Positions 15,491-24,177 of a DNA stretch of 39,517 nucleotides are shown here, piece after piece. The first letter of the stretch is position 1. Each line of letters begins with the position of its first letter. A program made the translations under genes and the position numbers. This DNA is from Paracoccaceae bacterium. GTDB taxonomy: Bacteria; Pseudomonadota; Alphaproteobacteria; Rhodobacterales; Rhodobacteraceae. The notes under the pieces were generated by a model. It was not told where the DNA came from. It worked only from the letters and a program-made list of their open reading frames with translations, and did not search any database. Location of the stretch: NCBI GenBank assembly GCA_029244725.1, contig JAQWQJ010000015.1, positions 1-39,517 of the forward strand, in the 5' to 3' direction.

Positions 15491-16546
15491 ATGACACATC
15501 TCTGGGTCCGCGCCGAACAGCGCTTGCACGAAGAACGCGTTGGACTAACGCCCGAAGGTGCAAAAGCGCTGCTGGACGCTGGCATTCGCGTGACTGTCGA
15601 GGATAGCTCGGTTCGCGCCATTGGCATTGAGGGATATAAAAACGCTGGCGTCGAGATCGCACCCGAGAACACTTGGACTTCAGCTCCGCAAGACGCGATC
15701 ATCTTCGGCCTAAAAGAACTGCCCGAGGACGGCACACCCCTTATTCACCGCCACATCATGTTCGGTCACGCCTTCAAAGGGCAGCATTCAGGAAAAGAAC
15801 TTCTCCGTCGGTTCAATGCTGGTGGCGGAACGCTCTATGACCTTGAATACCTTGTCGGTGATGATGGTCGTCGCGTCGCTGCGTTCGGCTACTGGGCAGG
15901 TTTTGCTGGCGCAGCTGTGGCCATGCGTTGCTGGGCCGCTCAGGCGCGCAATGAAGAAGCAGGGCCAGTCAGTGTCTTTCATTCCTCGCGCGCAATGCTC
16001 AACGATCTGGTTGAGGATCTGCAAGCTTCTGGCGCGTCCATCCCTACCGCGATTGTCATTGGTGCTTTGGGCCGTGTTGGAACCGGCGCTTCGGAGCTGT
16101 TGGATGCGGTCGGCGTTCCAGTGACCCAATGGGACATGGAAGAAACATCCAGCGGGGGACCATTCCCCGAAATCCTTGCGCATGATGTGTTCATCAACTG
16201 TATCTTTGCACGCCCCGGCACGTCCGTTTTCGTTCCAAAGGCTGCCTTGAACGGCGAACGAAACCTAAGCGTCATAGGCGATGTGTCCTGCGATCCAGAC
16301 AGCGACTATAACCCTGTCCCCGTCTACGACCGTGCCACCGATTGGACCGTTCCGGCGTTGCGAGTACACGATGATCCGGTGATGGACGTCACCGCGATCG
16401 ACAATCTGCCCTCAATGTTGCCCGTAGAAAGCTCTGAGGATTATGCCTTGCAGCTTTTGCCGACTCTTCTGACGCTCAACGATCTAAACGCAGGCGTTTG
16501 GACGCGGGCCCTCAACGATTTCAAAACTCATAGCGAAAAGGTGTAA
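15491..16546 (+). CDS. Saccharopine dehydrogenase (NAD+, L-lysine-forming type; Lys1-like)
   Basis: A 351-residue enzyme of the Lys1 family (EC 1.5.1.7 type), which interconverts lysine plus 2-oxoglutarate with saccharopine. The N-terminal alanine dehydrogenase/PNT-like domain starts WVRAEQRLHEERVGLTP. The catalytic pair corresponds to Lys75 in FGLKELPED and His93 in MFGHAFKGQ, as in the yeast enzyme. A Rossmann NAD-binding fold follows (IVIGALGRVGTGASELL, about residues 190-206), then DVFINCIF and the CDPDSDYNPVPVYD stretch also seen in fungal Lys1. It lies 2 bp before the partner glutamate-forming gene. In bacteria of this group the pair most likely degrades lysine rather than making it, since dapB is present in the same window. 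Confidence 0.92.
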   Translation: MTHLWVRAEQRLHEERVGLTPEGAKALLDAGIRVTVEDSSVRAIGIEGYKNAGVEIAPENTWTSAPQDAIIFGLKELPEDGTPLIHRHIMFGHAFKGQHSGKELLRRFNAGGGTLYDLEYLVGDDGRRVAAFGYWAGFAGAAVAMRCWAAQARNEEAGPVSVFHSSRAMLNDLVEDLQASGASIPTAIVIGALGRVGTGASELLDAVGVPVTQWDMEETSSGGPFPEILAHDVFINCIFARPGTSVFVPKAALNGERNLSVIGDVSCDPDSDYNPVPVYDRATDWTVPALRVHDDPVMDVTAIDNLPSMLPVESSEDYALQLLPTLLTLNDLNAGVWTRALNDFKTHSEKV

Positions 16547-16548
16547 CC

Positions 16549-17688
16549 ATGACAGTTCATTGGTGCGGCGCAGGCCTATCGGCCATTCCAGGCCTTCGGA
16601 AACTTATCAACGACGGCGTCGACATTTGTGTCTGGAACCGGACGGTTGAGAAGGCCCAAGATGCTGTTGGTGACTTAACCGACAACATCAAAGCATTCGA
16701 CTTTGATACGCTGTCATCGGAATTGGCGGCAGGCGATCTGGTAGTCTCAATGCTTCCGGGCGACTGGCATGTCCCGCTTGCCGAACTTTGCATCAGCAAA
16801 AGCGCAAATTTCGTTAGCTCATCCTATATCGCACCAGAAATGCGCGCTTTGGACGCCAAGGCAAAAGCAGCGGGCGTGGCATTGGTCAACGAAGTTGGTC
16901 TTGATCCCGGCATCGACCACCTAATGGCGCACCACCTTGTGGCGGATTACCGTGCCTCGGAGGCGTATGACGCAGACAACAACCTCAGTTTCAAATCTTA
17001 CTGTGGCGGCATCCCAAAAACACCGAACCCGTTCCGGTATAAATTCAGCTGGTCACCTCTGGGCGTACTCAAGGCGCTACGCTCTCCGTCTCGCTCGATC
17101 CGAGAGTTCACACCACTTGATGTGAACCGCCCGTGGGACGCAATCTCAAGTTACGAGGCCCCGCTGCCCACTCCAGAAAGCTTTGAGGTTTACCCAAACC
17201 GTGACTCGCTTCCATTTATCGAGGATTACAAGTTCGATCCCGCATGGAACATCCGAGAGTTTGTGCGCGGCACATTGCGCCTGAACGGATGGACCGATGC
17301 TTGGGCTGAAGTCTTCACTGAGATCGAAACGCTAAGTGGCCCGTCCGGAGAAGCCCGCTTGAAAGAGATGTCAGACCAATTTTGGACCGACAACGCCTAC
17401 GACGAAGGCGAACCAGACCGTGTTGTGCTTTGCGTAGACTTTAAGGTCGACAAAGACGGACAGACCGTTTGGCACAAAACCTACGCTATGGACGCGTGGG
17501 GTGACGACGACAGCACTGCTATGGCTAGATTGGTGTCGGGCACCGTTGCGCTTGCGGTCGACGCCGTGCTGAAGGGCCAGATCAACGCCGGTGTTTCCGC
17601 CGCTCCGAGTGATGCGAACTTGGTTGCAAACTGGATGGCCATCATCAACGAGCAATCTCAACACCTCGAGATTGTCGACCACGTTTGA
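16549..17688 (+). CDS. Saccharopine dehydrogenase (L-glutamate-forming type; Lys9-like)
   Basis: A 379-residue enzyme of the saccharopine dehydrogenase NADP/C-terminal family (EC 1.5.1.10 type), which splits saccharopine to glutamate and aminoadipate semialdehyde. It opens with a Rossmann motif (VHWCGAGLSAIPGLRKL). Residues VVSMLPGDWHVPLA, NFVSSSYIAPEMRALD and NEVGLDPGIDHLMAH are diagnostic blocks of this family, and SYCGGIPKTPNPFRYKFSWSP is the substrate-site segment. The start ATG 16549 lies 2 bp after the previous stop (TAACC ATG), giving tight coupling with the lysine-forming enzyme. Together they provide the two saccharopine steps; the following aminoadipate-semialdehyde dehydrogenase is not in this window. 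Confidence 0.92.
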   Translation: MTVHWCGAGLSAIPGLRKLINDGVDICVWNRTVEKAQDAVGDLTDNIKAFDFDTLSSELAAGDLVVSMLPGDWHVPLAELCISKSANFVSSSYIAPEMRALDAKAKAAGVALVNEVGLDPGIDHLMAHHLVADYRASEAYDADNNLSFKSYCGGIPKTPNPFRYKFSWSPLGVLKALRSPSRSIREFTPLDVNRPWDAISSYEAPLPTPESFEVYPNRDSLPFIEDYKFDPAWNIREFVRGTLRLNGWTDAWAEVFTEIETLSGPSGEARLKEMSDQFWTDNAYDEGEPDRVVLCVDFKVDKDGQTVWHKTYAMDAWGDDDSTAMARLVSGTVALAVDAVLKGQINAGVSAAPSDANLVANWMAIINEQSQHLEIVDHV

Positions 17689-17698
17689 CGCTAAAACT

Positions 17699-17721
17699 GG
17701 ATAGGGCGCCCTGCCCTATCC
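17699..17721. terminator. Bidirectional hairpin between the saccharopine and DUF3775 genes
   Basis: GGATAGGGC (17699-17707) pairs perfectly with GCCCTATCC (17713-17721) over a five-base loop. It lies 10 bp past the saccharopine dehydrogenase stop, and its right arm contains the stop codon of the convergent DUF3775 gene. There is no U-run on either side, so termination efficiency is uncertain. Confidence 0.5.
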
Positions 17722-18042
17722 ACCACGGATCAGCTCGTCTTCATCATCCGTGACTGAAATCCCGAGTGCATCCAAACCGTTTTCCAAATGATCTGACAAA
17801 TGTGGAGACCCGATAAGGTAATCCACGGTCGGCGTGGTGGCCTCGACCCGCGCGGTGGACAAAGCCTCTTCCAAATCACTGGCATCAAACGTATCCCGCC
17901 CGATCCACATGAGCGCCACAAGGCTTGTCTGTTCCTCTGGCAGCAAGTTTTCGATAAACGCGCGCAGTTCACCTTCGGCACGGCGTAATTCGCGCGCCAT
18001 AAGTATGATCTGGGCAACTTTGTATGAAGAAATTTCCAGCAT
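17716..18042 (-). CDS. DUF3775 family protein
   Basis: A 108-residue acidic cytoplasmic protein. It starts MLEISSYKVAQIILMARE and contains LVALMWIGRDTFD, then TVDYLIGSPHLSDHLENGLDALG, the blocks I associate with DUF3775, a family of unknown function common in alphaproteobacteria. ATG 18042 is favoured over the one six codons upstream because AGGAAG lies about seven bases before it and the family begins here. It is a single-gene unit, convergent with the saccharopine genes and preceded by a long non-coding stretch. Confidence 0.85.
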   Translation of the reverse strand: MLEISSYKVAQIILMARELRRAEGELRAFIENLLPEEQTSLVALMWIGRDTFDASDLEEALSTARVEATTPTVDYLIGSPHLSDHLENGLDALGISVTDDEDELIRGG

Positions 18043-18152
18043 GGTCAGCTTCCTGTTCAAAACGCATGATCACCCTGCAGGAATTATTGCTGTCTGACAT
18101 TGATCTTCCTCAAGTCGACGCAATCATACTCGATCAATGCATAAAAAGTTTC

Positions 18153-18186
18153 GGCGACGCCTTTGGTCAAAACCAACGGCGTCGCC
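18153..18186 (-). terminator. Long near-perfect hairpin, possible minus-strand terminator
   Basis: GGCGACGCC (18153-18161) pairs with GGCGTCGCC (18178-18186). Inside, TTGGT pairs with ACCAA around a four-base loop, with only one mismatched pair between the two stems. On the minus strand the stem is followed four bases later by a run of five T (GAAACTTTTTA), so it could end a minus-strand transcript such as that of the small peptide gene at 18414-18527. Confidence 0.45.
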
Positions 18187-18401
18187 GTCCCCTGTCATGG
18201 CAACCAAGAACATGGGCAAGCCCGCATTCTCAAAGATGCCACACCGATGAAACCGACCACTAGGGTTCCGGCGGTGCTAAATTGCGCTGTCGGGGATGAA
18301 CCACACATCCGCGACAACAAAGACGCTGAAACTCAAATGCAGAGGTTGCGTTTGATTCAGCTGGTTGTAGGAGTTTCGATTGAGTTTCAGATTAAGGAGG
18401 G

Positions 18402-18431
18402 GCGGTACCCGCGTTAGTTCGCAGGTACCGC
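18402..18431 (-). other. Hairpin enclosing the stop codon of the small peptide gene
   Basis: GCGGTACCCGCG (18402-18413) and CGCAGGTACCGC (18420-18431) form a 12-bp stem with one wobble or mismatch. The six-base loop TTAGTT holds the TAA stop of the small minus-strand frame. There is no U-tract. It may protect the 3' end of a short mRNA, or be the core of a structured RNA that is not translated at all. Confidence 0.4.
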
Positions 18432-18527
18432 AATGATAATCTGTTGACTAGGCTCAGCCATAGCCACGTTGATGCCCAACGTGCATCCAACAATAAAAAA
18501 CCAAGAGTAGAAAATTTTACGTACCAT
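18414..18527 (-). CDS. Possible small secreted peptide (37 residues)
   Basis: The frame encodes a typical Sec signal peptide: basic start MVRKIFYSW, hydrophobic FFIVGCTLGINV, and AMA before a likely cut, leaving a mature tail of only 13 residues (EPSQQIIIAVPAN). A GGTGA ribosome-like site lies six bases before ATG 18527. It ends inside the loop of a strong hairpin. I do not recognise the peptide. It could be a genuine small protein, or the surviving start of a larger periplasmic protein gene whose remainder is lost. Confidence 0.35.
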   Translation of the reverse strand: MVRKIFYSWFFIVGCTLGINVAMAEPSQQIIIAVPAN

Positions 18528-18722
18528 AATAATCACCATTTACACTTTCACATCTCTCGACGCCAACTAGCGCCACCTATTGATTAAGCTCAATGGCAGT
18601 ATTTCCGCGAAAATGTGTCGATATTGTGTTGAAGCGCTTTTTAGTGCTGCAAAATGAGATTTTGGGTGGTCATTGTTTACAACCCGAATTCAATACCAAT
18701 TTGAGGCTCGGATTGTTGTTGC

Positions 18723-18736
18723 CGTTAACGTTAACG
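18723..18736. promoter_or_regulatory. 14-bp perfect palindrome next to the rmuC stop
   Basis: CGTTAACGTTAACG is a perfect palindrome made of two GTTAAC units. It lies 12 bp beyond the rmuC stop codon. It may be a binding site for a dimeric regulator, or chance. No other copy was noticed in the window. Confidence 0.25.
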
Positions 18737-18748
18737 TCACATGACGCT

Positions 18749-20200
18749 CTACAGAGTCGAATCTGATTCTGCGCCTGTCAGGAACTCCGCAGCACTCAAA
18801 AGTTTTGGCTCCGCTTCGACGCCTTTGGATTCGGGCAATTCCGCATTTTCGGCTACCACGCCCAGAGACTCAAACTTGCGCGCTGAAGGCAGAACTCGTC
18901 CCTCAAGCGAGGAAACGGCGCTATTATATGCGGATACGGACTGCCCCAAACTGCGCCCGACTTTGTCGAGATGCCCTCCAAAGGTTGTCAGCCGGGCGTA
19001 AATTTCTTTAGCCAGCTTTTGAACTTCTACAACATTCTGCGCCATTTTTTCTTGTTGCCAGCCATAAGCGATCGCCTTGATTAGTGCCATCAACGTTGTC
19101 GGCGATGCGATCAGAACTTTATTTTCAAACGCATATTCAATCAGATTTGGATCAGCCTCAGCAGCGGCCGCAACGAAACTTTCACCTGGAATAAACATCA
19201 CGACGAAATCGGGTGTTTCATTTAGGTTCTGTTGGTATTTCTTAGAGGCCAGATTTTTGACCTGATCCTTTACGTGACGCGCATGTCGCGCCAGCTGAAT
19301 CACTTTTTCATCCGCATCTTCCGACTCAAGCGCGTTAAGATACGCATCCATTGGGGTTTTGGCGTCAATAACGATAGATTTGCCGCCGGGAATGAAGACA
19401 ACGGCGTCGGGTCGCTGGGCACCAGTATCCGTCTCCATGTGCTTCTCCATTTCGAAATGAACATTCTCGGTCATACCGGCCATTTCAAAGACCTGCTTCA
19501 GTTGCATTTCGCCCCAAGATCCGCGTGTTTTAGGGGCACGCAAAGCCTGAACCAGTTTACGGGTTTCCTGTCCTAGCGCCTGTTGGCTTTCATGCAAATT
19601 TTTGACCTGAGCCTGAATAGCACCGTAGGCCTCTAGCCGCTGCTTTTCAATTTCTCCGATGCGCGAGTCAAACTTACCTAGCTTTTCGTCCAATGGCTTC
19701 ACAAGACTCTGGATCGCCTCCTGCCGTTTCGCCAAAGACTGATCCGCATCCGCTTTGTGTTTTTCAAACCGCTCTGAAACCAGCCCCAGAAATTTTTGAG
19801 TGTTGCTCTCTAAAACACCCGACGCTAATGCGCCAAAGCGATCCTCAAGTTCTTTCTTCATGCCGCGAAGTTCTTCTAAACGCGCCTCATGAGCCTCTCG
19901 TGTGGCTCGCAACTCTGCCTCAAGGCCTTGGGCCTCAATCAGGTAGCCATCGCGTTCTTCTGTGACGACATTCAATCGGCCTTCGACCATCGTCAGGCGT
20001 TCTGAACGCACTTTTTCAGCGGCTAAGCTTTCACGAAGTCGCCCGATTTCGCCCTCATTAGTTAACAAATCCTTAACGCGACGGCGTTGCGCTAAGTAAG
20101 ACCACAACAATATCGCAAGCAGCAAAAGCAGCGGCGCACCAGCAAAAAGCAACGCATCCGCATTCTCAGCCGCGGCCAAATTCGTCAAAAAATCACCCAT
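18749..20200 (-). CDS. rmuC: DNA recombination protein RmuC
   Basis: A 483-residue protein of the RmuC family, which limits inversions between short inverted repeats and is thought to act on DNA structures. An N-terminal membrane anchor (APLLLLLAILLWSYLA, residues about 22-37) is followed by a long coiled coil (about 45-200). The conserved nuclease-like RmuC domain follows (about 215-420), with APKTRGSWGEMQL, GQRPDAVVFIPGGKSIVIDAKTP (in part) and VLIASPTTLMALIKAIAYGW. The acidic and lysine residues in the VIDAKTP segment fit a PD-(D/E)xK-like fold. The start ATG 20200 lies 2 bp after the mutL stop, so the two repair genes are coupled. Confidence 0.93.
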   Translation of the reverse strand: MGDFLTNLAAAENADALLFAGAPLLLLLAILLWSYLAQRRRVKDLLTNEGEIGRLRESLAAEKVRSERLTMVEGRLNVVTEERDGYLIEAQGLEAELRATREAHEARLEELRGMKKELEDRFGALASGVLESNTQKFLGLVSERFEKHKADADQSLAKRQEAIQSLVKPLDEKLGKFDSRIGEIEKQRLEAYGAIQAQVKNLHESQQALGQETRKLVQALRAPKTRGSWGEMQLKQVFEMAGMTENVHFEMEKHMETDTGAQRPDAVVFIPGGKSIVIDAKTPMDAYLNALESEDADEKVIQLARHARHVKDQVKNLASKKYQQNLNETPDFVVMFIPGESFVAAAAEADPNLIEYAFENKVLIASPTTLMALIKAIAYGWQQEKMAQNVVEVQKLAKEIYARLTTFGGHLDKVGRSLGQSVSAYNSAVSSLEGRVLPSARKFESLGVVAENAELPESKGVEAEPKLLSAAEFLTGAESDSTL

Positions 20201-20202
20201 CC

Positions 20203-22044
20203 TCAGGTCCGCCCAAATAGCCGTTCAATGTCAGCCAACTTCAGTTCTACATAGGTCGGTCGCCCGTGGTTGCATTGCCCCGAATGTGGCGTCGCTTCCA
20301 TTTCACGCAACAGCGCGTTCATTTCCTCGGCCCGCATTCGCCGACCTGACCGGATTGATCCATGACAGGCCACGCGGCTAAGGATCGCTTCGATCTTCTC
20401 TTGCACCAACTGGCTATCACCAAGATCATCCAACTCGTCGAGTACGTCTTTAAGCAAAGCTTCGGCGTTGATCTCGCCCAGCAACGCGGGAGTCTCGCGT
20501 ACCGCGACAGCCCCACCGCCAAACGGTTCAATCCCGAGGCCGAGCTTTTGTAGGTCATCCGCCAGGGTCAACAATCGTGCGGCATCGCCTTCGGACAATT
20601 CTACGATCTCGGGGATCAACAAAGCCTGCGCCGCGACGCCATTTTCAGCCATCTGGCGCTTTAGCTTTTCATACACCAGCCGCTCATGTGCCGCGTGCTG
20701 GTCAACAATCACCATGCCGGTTTCCGTCTGCGCGACTATATAGTTTTCATGCACCTGCGCGCGTGCAGCCCCCAAAGGCAAAGCTTCGACCTGACCGTCA
20801 ACCTCTTCAACAACGGGCTCAACCCGTGCAGAATATTCAGACGCCATTTCTGAGAAGCCGCCTTGCGGTGCCTGCGCTTGATAGCTGGCGCGCATCGCTC
20901 CCATTGAGGGCCGATCCATTTGATAGCGTGGAGCGGCAACTCCGTCAGGACGCATTGCACCAAGTGTAGCCCCTGCCACGGTCGAGGACGCCCGATGCCC
21001 AGCATCCGCCAAAGCGTGCCGCAAAGCCGAGACGATCAACCCCCGCACAATTCCCGGTTCGCGAAAGCGCACCTCGGACTTGGCAGGATGGACATTCACG
21101 TCCACCAAATGCGGATCGCAATCCACGAACAGCGCGACAGCGGGATGCCGATCCCGCGATAGGAAATCAGCATAAGCCCCACGCAGCGCCCCAAACAACA
21201 GCTTGTCTTTCACGGGCCGCCCGTTGACGAACAGGTATTGCGCCACAGAAGACCCACGTGAATACGTCGGCAAAGCCGCATAGCCCGTCAGGCGGAACCC
21301 TTCGCGCTCTGCATCAATCTGCAATGCGTTTTCGGCAAAGTCGGCCCCTATCACGCGCGCCAACCGTCGGTGCAAGGCATCAAACAGATCGCCTTGCTCA
21401 GGGTCAGCACGGAAACTCACACGGCCCTCACCGCCACCAGACACGTCACGCAACACAAAACCCACAGACGGTTCCGCCATCGCCAACCGTTTGATCACAT
21501 CGCCAATCGCCTGTGCCTCGGCCCGATCCGAGCGCATAAACTTCAATCGCGCGGGTGTTGCGTAAAACAGGTCACGCAACTCAACTAGAGTGCCCGTGGA
21601 CAAGGCCGCAGGCTTCACGGCGGACATATCGCCCCCGTTTACAGAAATCACAGCCGCCTCGCCGCCATCCACGCGCGAAGTGATCGTCAACCGCCCTACA
21701 GCACCCAGCGACGGCAACGCCTCACCTCTAAACCCGAAGGAATGAATATTCAGTAAATCGCTGCCATCAATCTTCGATGTGGCATGGCGCGACAGCGCTA
21801 AAGGCAGTTCATCCGCTCCAATTCCCCAACCGTCATCAGTCACGCGGATCAGCGTCTTACCACCGTCGGCGTAGGCCACCTCAACCCGCCGTGCGCCCGC
21901 ATCTATTGCGTTTTCCACCAATTCTTTCACCGCGGACGATGGCCGCTCAACCACTTCACCCGCCGCGATCCGGTTGATCGCTGCGTCGTCAAGTTGGCGT
22001 ATAACCGGTCGATCATCGCTTATTTGGGGGGTATGCGCATTCAT
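20203..22044 (-). CDS. mutL: DNA mismatch repair protein MutL
   Basis: A 613-residue protein. The N-terminal GHKL ATPase has [35 protein letters not shown] and FGFRGEAL, then a transducer domain with NGRPVKD and [12 protein letters not shown] linker of about 100 residues leads to the C-terminal dimerisation domain. That domain contains [12 protein letters not shown], which fits the metal-binding endonuclease motif DQHA(x)2E(x)4E, so this MutL probably nicks DNA itself, as in bacteria lacking MutH. Further C-terminal motifs ([23 protein letters not shown]) are present. I start at ATG 22044, where conserved sequence begins; the ribosome site there is weak. It sits 55 bp after lspA. Confidence 0.96.
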   Translation of the reverse strand: MNAHTPQISDDRPVIRQLDDAAINRIAAGEVVERPSSAVKELVENAIDAGARRVEVAYADGGKTLIRVTDDGWGIGADELPLALSRHATSKIDGSDLLNIHSFGFRGEALPSLGAVGRLTITSRVDGGEAAVISVNGGDMSAVKPAALSTGTLVELRDLFYATPARLKFMRSDRAEAQAIGDVIKRLAMAEPSVGFVLRDVSGGGEGRVSFRADPEQGDLFDALHRRLARVIGADFAENALQIDAEREGFRLTGYAALPTYSRGSSVAQYLFVNGRPVKDKLLFGALRGAYADFLSRDRHPAVALFVDCDPHLVDVNVHPAKSEVRFREPGIVRGLIVSALRHALADAGHRASSTVAGATLGAMRPDGVAAPRYQMDRPSMGAMRASYQAQAPQGGFSEMASEYSARVEPVVEEVDGQVEALPLGAARAQVHENYIVAQTETGMVIVDQHAAHERLVYEKLKRQMAENGVAAQALLIPEIVELSEGDAARLLTLADDLQKLGLGIEPFGGGAVAVRETPALLGEINAEALLKDVLDELDDLGDSQLVQEKIEAILSRVACHGSIRSGRRMRAEEMNALLREMEATPHSGQCNHGRPTYVELKLADIERLFGRT

Positions 22045-22099
22045 ACCGCGAAATCTAGCACGGCCCAACCCGAGTCGGCCAGAGTTCAGTGGCACGCAA

Positions 22100-22570
22100 T
22101 CAGCGTTTCTTCTCACCCGTAAACAGGATCAGACCTGCAGCGCCGACGAACACCGCAATATCGGCGATGTTGAACGAATACGGGTTTGAAAACCCGCAGC
22201 AGCTCATGTTGAGGAAATCGGCCACCGCACCGTAGATCAACCGATCCAGCACATTGCCCAGCGCCCCACCGATCAGGATGCCGCCAGAGATTGCGCCCCA
22301 GCGTCCCGGTTTTTCACGCATAAGCCAAATATAGATCGCCACGACTAGGGCCAAAGCAATCGCAATCAGCACCCAACGTGCTTCGGCGCCTGAGAAGAGA
22401 CCGAAGTTAACGCCGGTGTTCCACGCCATGCGAAACACCAGAAATGGTGGCAGAACCTTGATCTCGTAAACATCAAGAAGGTTGAGGCCAAACAGCACGA
22501 AGACCTTGCTCAGCTGATCTAAAGCGAAAGCGGCCAAGGCGGCCCATGCTATGCGGCGACGGGTTTCCAT
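22100..22570 (-). CDS. lspA: Lipoprotein signal peptidase (signal peptidase II)
   Basis: A 156-residue inner-membrane aspartic protease that removes signal peptides from prolipoproteins. Four hydrophobic helices are visible. The conserved blocks are [33 protein letters not shown] and [11 protein letters not shown], holding the two catalytic aspartates (in NVLDR and NIAD). The ATG shares one base with the purH stop (TAATG), so it is translationally coupled to purH. The end of the gene is 55 bp before mutL. Confidence 0.96.
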   Translation of the reverse strand: METRRRIAWAALAAFALDQLSKVFVLFGLNLLDVYEIKVLPPFLVFRMAWNTGVNFGLFSGAEARWVLIAIALALVVAIYIWLMREKPGRWGAISGGILIGGALGNVLDRLIYGAVADFLNMSCCGFSNPYSFNIADIAVFVGAAGLILFTGEKKR

Positions 22571-24159
22571 TAGTGACGGAAGTGCCGCATGCCGGTGAAG
22601 ACCATGGCGAGACCTGCTTCGTCAGCCGCCGCAATTACCTCATCGTCACGCATCGAACCACCGGGCTGAATTACACAGGTGCCACCGGCGGCGGCGGCCT
22701 CTAGCAATCCGTCAGCGAATGGGAAGAACGCATCCGAAGCCACAGCCGATCCTTTAGCCGGGCTTTCGTCCAAGCCTAGTTCTGCCGCCATACGACCCGC
22801 CTTGGACGCTGCAACGTTCGCGCTATCCAATCGGCTCATCTGGCCGGCACCAACGCCAACCGTTGCGCCGCCTTTGACATAGACAATCGCGTTCGACTTG
22901 ACGTGCTTGGCCACTTTCCAGGCGAACAGCAGGTCTGCCATCTGCTCATCGTTTGGCGCGACTTTGGTGACCACTTTCAGGTCCTCCATGCCGACATAAC
23001 CAACGTCTTTGTCCTGCACGAGCATTCCGCCGCCAACTTGTTTATACGCCACAATCGGCTTGCGCGTGTCTGGCAATCCATCGGTCAAAAGTAGACGCAG
23101 GTTCTTTTTCTTGGCAAAGATTTCTTTGGCTTCGTCCGAAGCACCCGGCGCGATGACGACCTCGGTGAAAATCTCAACTATCTTCGCAGCAGTTTCAGCG
23201 TCCAGCGGTATGTTCAGCGCCACAATGCCACCAAAAGCAGACGTCCGGTCGCAATCAAACGCTTTCTGATAGGCCTCAACAAGCGACGCGCCCACGGCAA
23301 CACCGCATGGGTTTGCGTGTTTGATGATCGCCACTGCCGGGCTGTCGGCAGACGCGAACTCGGCAACCAATTCATAGGCCGCGTCCGTGTCATTGATGTT
23401 GTTGTAGCTGAGTTCCTTGCCCTGCAACTGCACGGCTGTCGCCACACCGGGGCGGTTTGTGCCGTCGGTGTAGAATGCCGCTTGCTGATGCGAGTTTTCG
23501 CCGTAGCGAAGGGTCTGTTTGATCTCGCCAGCAAAGGCGCGACGACGCGGCGCTTCTTCAGAAATCGCGTCGGCCATCCAGTTCGACACAGCCGCATCAT
23601 AAGCACCGGTCCGTGCATAGGCGACCTGCGCAAGACGCTGGCGGAAGGCATAAGATGTCTGACCGTCGTTCGCCTCAAGCTCAGCCAAAAGCGCGTCGTA
23701 GTCCTGAACGTCCACAACGGTCGTTACGAAGCCATGGTTCTTAGCCGCCGCGCGGATCATCGCAGGTCCACCGATGTCGATGTTTTCGATCATCTCATCA
23801 TAGTCTGCACCGCGCGCCAATGCGGCCTCAAACGGGTAGAGGTTCACCACCAATAGATCGATTTCACCAATGCCGTGGGCGTCCATCGCTGCGACGTGCT
23901 CATCGTTGTCCCGCAAAGCCAAAAGACCGCCGTGAACGCGAGGGTGCAAAGTTTTAACGCGACCATCCATCATTTCAGGAAATTCGGTGATCTCGCACAC
24001 GTCTTTAACGTCCAAACCTGCGTCGCGCAGTGTTTTTGCGGATCCCCCAGTTGAGAGCAATTCAACCCCGCGTGCGGCCAAAGCCTTACCCAGCTCAATC
24101 AGGCCAGTTTTATCAGATACGGAAAGAAGGGCACGGCGCACAGGGTGCAAGTCGGTCAT
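22570..24159 (-). CDS. purH: Bifunctional AICAR formyltransferase / IMP cyclohydrolase
   Basis: A 529-residue enzyme for the last two steps of IMP synthesis. The N-terminal MGS-like IMP cyclohydrolase domain (about 1-195) has [50 protein letters not shown] and NLYPFE. The C-terminal AICAR transformylase domain has [51 protein letters not shown] and [10 protein letters not shown]. Length is usual. ATG 24159 has GGAG seven bases upstream. It follows the heparinase-like gene by 18 bp and is coupled to lspA downstream. Confidence 0.97.
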   Translation of the reverse strand: MTDLHPVRRALLSVSDKTGLIELGKALAARGVELLSTGGSAKTLRDAGLDVKDVCEITEFPEMMDGRVKTLHPRVHGGLLALRDNDEHVAAMDAHGIGEIDLLVVNLYPFEAALARGADYDEMIENIDIGGPAMIRAAAKNHGFVTTVVDVQDYDALLAELEANDGQTSYAFRQRLAQVAYARTGAYDAAVSNWMADAISEEAPRRRAFAGEIKQTLRYGENSHQQAAFYTDGTNRPGVATAVQLQGKELSYNNINDTDAAYELVAEFASADSPAVAIIKHANPCGVAVGASLVEAYQKAFDCDRTSAFGGIVALNIPLDAETAAKIVEIFTEVVIAPGASDEAKEIFAKKKNLRLLLTDGLPDTRKPIVAYKQVGGGMLVQDKDVGYVGMEDLKVVTKVAPNDEQMADLLFAWKVAKHVKSNAIVYVKGGATVGVGAGQMSRLDSANVAASKAGRMAAELGLDESPAKGSAVASDAFFPFADGLLEAAAAGGTCVIQPGGSMRDDEVIAAADEAGLAMVFTGMRHFRH

Positions 24160-24177
24160 CGGGATCTCCAAAAGGGG

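Larger units (their letters stand above)
18043..18748. other. Gene-poor 0.7-kb region with strong hairpins
   Basis: No conserved protein gene is visible on either strand. The longer open frames (for example 18163-18417 on the plus strand) have compositions unlike their neighbours and no recognisable motifs. What it does contain is a 34-base near-perfect hairpin (18153-18186), a possible 37-codon secreted-peptide gene with a hairpin around its stop (18402-18527), an A/T-rich stretch (18500-18720) and a 14-bp palindrome next to the end of rmuC. It could hold remnants of decayed genes or an unannotated small RNA. Confidence 0.5.

Noticed and set aside
18163-18417. 84-codon plus-strand open frame in the hairpin-rich gap
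   Set aside because: Composition is not protein-like, it has no motif or ribosome site, and it crosses a strong hairpin.
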